Below, one piece after another: positions 58,261 through 64,000 of a DNA stretch of 64,000 nucleotides. A program made the translations under genes and the position numbers. Source of the stretch: Tetraselmis striata (Eukaryota; Chlorophyta; Chlorodendrophyceae; Chlorodendrales; Chlorodendraceae); contig VCJN01002427.1 in NCBI GenBank assembly GCA_006384855.1, positions 124,001-188,000 on the forward strand. Direction: 5' to 3'. Below the pieces are notes generated by a model. The model was not told where the DNA came from, did not search any database, and worked only from the letters and a program-made list of their open reading frames with translations. Every line of letters begins with the position of its first letter. Within the stretch, counting starts at the first letter, position 1.

Positions 58261-58482
58261 CTAGTGAAATCCAAGGCGCCGTGAAGGGAGGGAAGGACCC
58301 CGCCCAGGATAAAGGCGGTTTATATAGTCCTCGGGTGTTGACAAAATTACCTTACTAATAATGATATCCCTCAACTCTGGAACTAACAACCCCAAATTAT
58401 AACGGTGATAAACACACCGCGAGCACCCCGCCAACATATGTTCGATAGTCTCATATTCACTTCCGCCACATGCATGGCAATG
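58261..58482 (-). mobile_element. LINE (non-LTR retrotransposon) 3' remnant: reverse-transcriptase zinc-binding end
   Basis: Minus-strand translation from 58482 reads HCHACGGSEYETIEHMLAGC, then continues about 50 residues to a stop at 58261. Cx2C...(E)TxxHxxxxC is the zinc-binding motif (zf-RVT) found just after the reverse transcriptase of many LINEs. An in-frame stop lies directly upstream, and the next plausible piece (LPEYFPLPADIGPDLCRA) is in another frame, so the element is broken. No upstream reverse transcriptase was seen. Confidence 0.6.
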
Positions 58483-59164
58483 TTAAAATAAGGAACCGCT
58501 CATGCACGGCATAAATCCGGGCCAATATCGGCGGGCAGTGGGAAATACTCGGGGAGTGCGTAAATGTATCACAACAACTCTGCATCAAGGCCACAATTGT
58601 ATTGCTTTTTGCGGTGGATTTGTTACTGGCTGGCCTTTTTGTAATTCAAATCAGCACTGCGGTACGAGCGGCAGCACTCGCGCCATGGACTACCACAAAC
58701 CCAGCTCGGCCGCCACCAACTCGTCGCTGCCAACTCCGGAGCTAGTCGGTGCATATGAGGCTCCTGCTCAGGATGAGGAGGAGACGATCATCAATTTGAG
58801 CCCACCGAGGGGGATAATTGCGATCACGGATGCCCGTGACTCTAGGAGGCGGAGGCCTAGCATCAGCATCAAGCGCGTGGCTTGGATAATATGTATTCGG
58901 TGCGGCAGCATGCAGCATGCTAGATGGAGCGGTAGACCCAGAGTCTTCGAGGTTTGGGGGCGTAGCCACAAACTATTGTAATTGTGGTTACAGTACGTAT
59001 TGTGTCTGCATTATTTGTCATTGCCAAACAAGTGCTCTTCGCATAGGCTATTTTTGAATAAGCGCTAGCGACTTCACCCTTTGACAACACGATGCATGAG
59101 GCAGCAAGCGGCAACAACAACCCTCATGGATTACCACGGAATTTGAGTATGTTTACTACATTTA

Positions 59165-59308
59165 TTCCGTTAGGTTGGGGACTCTAACGAACAAAGTGCG
59201 GGTCGTGGAAAAACGAAGGGGGGGGGGGGGGTGTTGAGTATGTGTAGTACTTTCCTTGTTACTGGGGACTCTAACGAACTTACTGTGGGTTCTGGAAAAA
59301 CGGAGGGG

Positions 59309-59344
<36 letters not shown>
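59165..59344. repeat. Two copies of a short unit ending in a G run
   Basis: GGGGACTCTAACGAAC, followed about 20 bp later by GGAAAAACG(A/G)(A/G)GGGG and a long G run, occurs at about 59174-59232 and again at about 59265-59344. The second G run is over 30 bp. The layout resembles the unit-plus-G-run copies in intron 3 of the FRRS1-like gene. Confidence 0.8.
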
Positions 59345-59345
<1 letters not shown>

Positions 59346-60005
59346 GGGCACGAAAACCCTAAAACCCAAATCGTGGTGGCCTTAACATCACCCAAATATT
59401 CGCTACCTATATTCATTTACAACCGGTACCCGTTCCCCCCAAGCTGCCATCGGGCAGCTTCCTGGCGTAATGCGGTCTCGTTTGAATATATATATCGCCT
59501 TCTGCTGCTAGCTCATGTAATTAATATATCGCCGTAATGCCATCACCCACACCCGCACACTCGTTCGGCGCGGGTGCTTACATTGACAACGCCCATGCGC
59601 CCAGCGAGCCGCGGGACAGCCACCGTTTACTGCTCAACCTGTTCAATCCGCTCGCATTCCCCGTCATCTCCCTCCGCCGTGGTACTGGTACGACGCAACC
59701 CTCTCAAAAGCTCGTCCCGGAAGAGAAGCCCGTGGTACCGCGGAAGGACAGCGGTCGAGAACTTTGCGAGGTGGCCACTGCCCCCTCCCCCTCTCCCCCC
59801 GCGGCCCGATGCGCTATGTGCATGACATGAACCCCTCACATGGACACCTCTCAGCCGGGAGTCGTGCCGCCGGCCGTTCCCCCCCCACCCCCCCCCCCCC
59901 CCCCCCCTCCTCCCCCCCAACCCCACCCACCCGCGCCCTTCGCCCCGCACTGACTTTTCCCGGATAATACTGCAGACTGTAGACGAGCTCAACTAGGCTG
60001 CGGCG

Positions 60006-61237
60006 ATGGCGGGGCCGCTGAAAGTGTGCCTGGTGGGGCCGGAGCGTACCGGCAAGAGCTTCCTCTCGAAGCTGCTGGCGGAGCAGAGCGTGGCGGAGGA
60101 GGAGGTCTACCAGCCCACGGCCGGCGTGAGGTGGGCCGCCACCGCGGCCGCATCAGCACCAGGCACAGCAGCACTACGTAATGCTAGTGACGGAGGGGAT
60201 GGCTGGCGCTCTGCCAGATGCCTGACTTTGCTGAGGGGACCACTGGGGCAGCGGGCGGTGGCTGCCCACAATGTCACATACACGGGGTTGGGTCGGGCCA
60301 GGGATAGGGGGCTGTGATGTCGAAACCGGAAGCATGCTTGCTGCCAATTATCTAGTTCCCCCGTGCGCCCAGCGTGAGCCAGGCTGGCGGCAGAGCAACC
60401 ACCTACTGTGGCCGGTGGATCTCGGTGCGAGGGACAGCCACTGAGGGCTGTGTGCTGCTGTGGATGGGGGCGTTGCCTGCCTGCAGAATACAGGAGCTGT
60501 CGCGCACAATCAGGCACCAGGGCGTGAAGGTGCAGCTGTGGGACTGCTCCGGCGGGGCGCAGTACCGCGCGTACTGGCCTGTCCTTGCCAAGGTGGCGCC
60601 CAGCCGGGCCTGACCCGCAACCCTGAAGAGAAGCTGGCAAGTGGGATGAGGGGTTGGCGAGGGGGAGGTTGCGACTGCGGGAGCGACTGGCGCACTGATT
60701 CTGCGGACCCTGCCCCGGCCTGCGCGTGGCAGGGCCTGGATGGGCTGCTCATGGTGTATGACCCCGCCCAGCCGGCGCACGAGCAGGAGATGGAGAAGCT
60801 GTACACCTCCTTTGCGCAGCCCAGCCGGCTGACGACCAGCCAGTGCATGACGCTGGGCATCAGCCTGACCCCGGGCGGGGGTGGCGCCGGTGAGATCCTG
60901 TCAACCCCCTCCTGTTCACCCCCCTCGTATATGCAATACCTGCTGCAGCAGACATTGGGGTGATGGCAGCTTGGGGGGTAATGAATAGCGCGAGCCGACA
61001 TGTGGCCTAGGCTCCGCTTGTGGGGGGCGCTGCTAGTAGCTCATGTCCACCCCCCCTCCGCCCCGTTGCCTCGCCGCAGGCCTGCAGGGGAAGCTGCAGA
61101 AGCTGCAGGGCGGCACGCTGGACCTCTCGCAGGGCAACTTTGCTGCCTCGCAGGCGGACGGCCTCGAGCTGCTGGACAAGCTGCTGGAGGGCTGCATGGC
61201 GCGGAAGAAGGACAAGGCGGCGAAGGGCGATGCGTAG
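60006..61237 (+). CDS. IFT22: Intraflagellar transport protein 22 (RABL5-like small GTPase)
   Basis: Four exons: 60006-60130, 60487-60592, 60733-60889, 61080-61237; phases fit; 181 residues, close to the usual 185 or so. IFT22 is an atypical Rab-like protein of the IFT-B complex, acting in anterograde transport along the axoneme. Residues 11-18 are the P-loop (GPERTGKS). PTAGVR near 36-41 fits switch I, VQLWDCSGG the G3 region, and YWPVLAKGLDGLLMVYDP the following strand. QPSRLTTSQCM stands where canonical GTPases have the NKxD motif, so this motif is missing, as in other IFT22 proteins. The C-terminal part (FAASQADGLELLDKLLEGCM) is helical and no prenylation motif is present. TGTAA lies 41 bp after the stop. 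The match to the family is strong along the whole length. Confidence 0.92.
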
Positions 61238-61769
61238 CAGCCGGCCAGGCTTGACCCGCTCGACTCGCATGACTTTTTGTAATATAACCGTCGACCCCCC
61301 CCCCCCCCCTTCCCCCCCCCCGCGCGCCTCCCATTCGCTGCCACTACCAACCTCCGCCCTGACCGTAGCTCTGCCAAACCACACTATAGGCATCATCCGA
61401 TAAGGTCAGCACTGGTATCATTTTCAGCATGTTATGACTATAGGTGTTCATGGCTGGTGGCTGAAAGCAGCGGCTCGTATGCCATCTTTGAATGCTAGCG
61501 AGGGAAAGGGATCTCCCCACGGAAATAAGCCCGTGCGTGGCACCACATAGCGCTCTAGGGCATCCCATCAGCAGGCTGTGCGGCGCAGACGAGAAGGGGG
61601 CTCGGAGGCCGCCCCTGCATATCCCACTGTATACAACCGCATCAACATGCACCAGCACTTACCCTCCTTGCAAGCTAGCTGACACTGTGCGGCTATTGGG
61701 ATGGCAAGTGGCGGCAGGACCTCGGCGCCGCTACCTGCACACCCGCCTTCCCTGGCTGTGCTGCAGGGG
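61238..61769. other. Short intergenic gap between convergent IFT22 and UCP4-like genes
   Basis: About 530 bp shared by two 3' ends, with a C-rich run near 61296-61320. Nothing else was recognised. Confidence 0.7.
61278..61282 (+). promoter_or_regulatory. Probable polyadenylation signal TGTAA of IFT22
   Basis: TGTAA 41 bp after the IFT22 stop codon, in the usual chlorophyte position. Usage is inferred. Confidence 0.5.
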
Positions 61770-63915
61770 CTAGAAGGCGCCGACACCCGCCGCGACCCGC
61801 AGCTGCTCGTAGCTCACCCAGAACGCGATCTGCCACGGGCCAAGGCGAGCCCAGGTTGGGAAGAACCTGCGCGTGGCGCAAGAAGGCGGCCGCTGTGAGG
61901 GGCCTCACTCATACTGACCTGCCCCGCCAGAGGTGGTCGAGCAACTTGACTGGCCACAGAGGCACCTCCTTTTGCGGTCTTTATCAAGTTTGAACCGCAA
62001 GCGGGCATGGCACGCCCTCACAAAGCCTGCGGAACCCCTAGTCCAGGTTGTAGTTTGTTCCGGAATATGGGTTTTAGGGTTTAAGGATTTTTGCTGGTTA
62101 GGGTTTGATATCCTAAAACCCTGTAACCACGCATGAATCACATGGTTCGCCACGCAGAGCTCAGCTCTGAGTAGGAGGGCTGACTCACCCCTTGTACAGC
62201 ACTCCCACACCTTCGCTGCGTACCGCCTTCAGCAAGCAGTCGAGAGAGCCGCGATAAACTGGATTGTCGGGGCCCTGGCGCACAGCCAAGGCAGCAGGGG
62301 GGGCATACTTATGCAACATGGCACCAACCTTGCATCTGTGGTGCAGCATGAGGCGCCCCCCCCCCCCCCCCCCCCCCCCCGCTTACCTGGTTCATCATGC
62401 GCGTCTTCACCACGTCTGCTGGTGTGCTTATGACGGCGCTCATCAGGCCGCTGCACACAGAGGAGGCGCCGTGCACAGCCAGCGAGGAGCCGTCGCCCAG
62501 GCGCCCCCAGTCCACGACATGCTGCTTGGCCTGCAAGGCATCGCCGGGAGGCCGTCGGTGATGCTTGAGTCCTCCGGACCGGAGCGCTGGTCAAAGCATT
62601 TGGATCCGTAATGAAGGAGCGCAGAAAAGCGATGGGTCGGTCAGCTCACCAGGTCATAAGTAGCTAGCTCCCCCAGATTGGCCAGAGCCGCACGCTGCCA
62701 CAGTAAGCACAATTCAGGCTCCGCCATGTCGGGATGATGGTAGCCCATCGTTCAACCAGCATGCGCTTCTTGATAATAAAAACCCGGAGACGGCAGTGAG
62801 GCTTGTGACAGGCATGGCAGGGCTGGGCATATTGGTGCAGATGCGTTGTTTTGGTTACCAACCCTCACCTGGATCGCGGGCGTGGCGCCCCTCCACAGCG
62901 CCAGGATCCCGCCCTCGTGCGCCACTATCTTCCGCAGGGCGTCCGTCATGCCCTGTCATACATCATGCGCATGGCCGCGCCATCGACACCATGCTCTCAT
63001 TACACAGGTGATTTACATGCCGTGTCGCCTGTCAAAAGGGGATCGGGCTGGGTGGTACATACCCGGTAGCGCGGACTGGCTATCTTGCCTGCAGCCACCA
63101 GTCGCCCATCAGCTTGCATGCGCACCTGCGGCGTGCATGGCCCCCGCTGAGGTACACCCACCGGCCGCAGGTTCCGCGGCATGCGCAGGCAGTGCACAAA
63201 CCTTGACGAGATCAGCAGGCACAGCCACAAACTGCCCCATGGCGCCCGCTGCTAGGCCCATGCCCATCTTGGCGATGGTTGCAAGGAGTGGGCTGTCCGC
63301 CGAAGGGCTCACTGAGTTGCGCAGGGACTCAAACACCTGGAACCATGCCGAGGGAACAGGCACGGGCTCTCAGCAAAGCTCCATCCTGGTCCTGGATGGG
63401 TGGCTGGCAGGCAGTGGGCGGTTGCGCCAGGCGTACCATGATCCTGGTGCCTGAGAGCAGGAGGAGGGGAGGAAGGGGGGGGGGAGGGGGTCCGCATCAC
63501 GTCAGCCGCCAAGACAGTGGGAAAGAGACAGCGGGGGCCTCGGGGACGGCATTAAGAATGCAAACCGACGATTGCTTTACGTCATGCGCACCGCTGTACG
63601 GGATGTGTCGAGCGACAGCAGGGCTGACGCCGGCATAGAGCCCAGAGATGCCCTCTTGCCTAATGATGGCAGCGGCGGTACGGAAGGCGCCGTTGGATGA
63701 CGCCTGCTTCTGCATTTCACCCTGAAAAGGCGTGGTTGCAGCCATATCAATGCAATTGCGGCACAGGCATACGGTGGGTGTACAGCATGCCGAGCAGGGC
63801 GGGCTCACACCTGCAGCTGCAACCGCGTTTTCACTATGTCTATGGGGAATGTCAAGCTCTCTGCCATCGCCGCGGCGGCGGTAGTGGCGGCCAGGCGTGG
63901 CCATACCGGCTTGGC
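61770..63915 (-). CDS. Mitochondrial carrier, uncoupling-protein 4-like (5' end outside window)
   Basis: Ten minus-strand exons seen: 63915-63811, 63721-63592, 63450-63437, 63336-63202, 63125-63063, 62952-62869, 62694-62650, 62530-62387, 62274-62189, 61866-61770; 300 residues plus stop. The first has a good acceptor (GGACTGCAG) and no suitable ATG before the first transmembrane helix, so a start exon probably lies beyond the right edge. Three carrier repeats are present, each with the PX(D/E)XX(K/R) signature: FPIDIVKTRLQLQ, VPADLVKVRMQ and TPADVVKTRMMNQ. QRAALANLGELATYDL and YKGFFPTWARLGPWQIAFW match the UCP4 (SLC25A27) subgroup best, rather than plant UCP1 or oxaloacetate carriers. It would sit in the inner mitochondrial membrane and move anions or protons; the substrate is not predictable. 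The third exon is only 14 nt. Confidence 0.9.
62050..62125. repeat. Interstitial telomere-like sequence in the last intron of the carrier gene
   Basis: GGGTTTTAGGGTTTAAGG is followed by GGTTAGGGTTTGATA and then the reverse motif CCTAAAACCC. TTTTAGGG/TTTAGGG are the telomere units known in green algae and plants. Only a few degenerate units in both orientations are present. Confidence 0.5.
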
Positions 63916-64000
63916 CTGCAGTCCGCAGATGCGAGATTTCAGAACCACGTGCAGTTCGGGACGGAGCACCGGCAGGCCTGCGGCGTGCAAAGACCCTGCC

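Larger units (their letters stand above)
55135..60005. other. Repeat-rich intergenic tract between CASTOR-like and IFT22 genes
   Basis: A 4.9-kb tract holding a G run at 55157-55182 beside the channel start codon, the inverted-repeat and hAT-like elements, the LINE remnant, duplicated units ending in G runs, and a telomere-like AAAACCCTAAAACCC at 59354-59368. A short open frame at 59537-59830 lies just upstream of IFT22 but is unmatched. AT-rich DNA dominates 57200-58500. Confidence 0.6.

Noticed and set aside
59537..59830. Open frame of 97 codons just upstream of IFT22
   Set aside because: Pro/Ser-rich with no family match and its own stop 175 bp before the IFT22 start; no in-phase splice to IFT22 was found.
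63876..63990. Using an upstream in-frame start near 63990 for the UCP4-like gene
   Set aside because: The codon there is TTG, not ATG, and a good acceptor lies at 63916; the first exon most likely lies outside the window.

Overview
This window is nuclear DNA of a eukaryote, most likely a green alga (Chlorophyta). Genes are broken by many introns. Exons are GC-rich with clean GT-AG borders, while introns and intergenic DNA are lower in GC and full of homopolymer C/G runs. Two genes carry a downstream TGTAA, the polyadenylation signal typical of chlorophytes. A plant-type chloroplast ABC half-transporter, a CASTOR/POLLUX-type channel and an intraflagellar transport subunit together point to a photosynthetic lineage that keeps, or kept, cilia. 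I cannot name the species.

Layout. 1-1180 (-): 5' part of an unrecognised gene that runs off the left edge. 1181-9393: long intergenic tract with decayed sequence and small repeats. 9394-23811 (+): a nine-exon gene for a giant (3408 residue) secreted-start, multi-membrane-span surface protein with Calx-beta-like and cadherin-like modules, a Cys-rich region and a long acidic tail; two large introns are AT-rich and one holds a wrecked Ty3/gypsy retroelement. 26689-33761 (+): 15-exon ABCD2-like transporter. 34813-37060 (-): 8-exon SEC14/CRAL-TRIO protein. 38035-44159 (+): 10-exon Reeler-DOMON-cytochrome b561 protein (FRRS1-like). 44160-49316: gene-poor. 49317-55134 (-): 11-exon CASTOR/POLLUX-like ion channel. 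55135-60005: gene-poor, repeat-rich, with a hAT-like inverted-repeat element and the zinc-knuckle end of a LINE. 60006-61237 (+): 4-exon IFT22. 61770-63915+ (-): UCP4-like mitochondrial carrier, 5' end beyond the right edge.

All gene models were built by hand from splice signals, reading-frame continuity and family resemblance. For every complete model the exon lengths sum to a multiple of three and every junction keeps phase, which is good internal support. The genes do not form a pathway. Shared themes are membrane transport (ABCD2, CASTOR-like, UCP4-like), membrane redox (FRRS1-like), lipid handling (ABCD2, SEC14) and surface or ciliary biology (giant surface protein, IFT22).

The most interesting non-genic signals are homopolymer C tracts that serve as the pyrimidine tract of many 3' splice sites, a recurrent compound repeat (TG)n-(G)n, a 14-nt microexon in the carrier gene, possible GC-AG introns in the ABC transporter, and several diverged dispersed or tandem repeat families.
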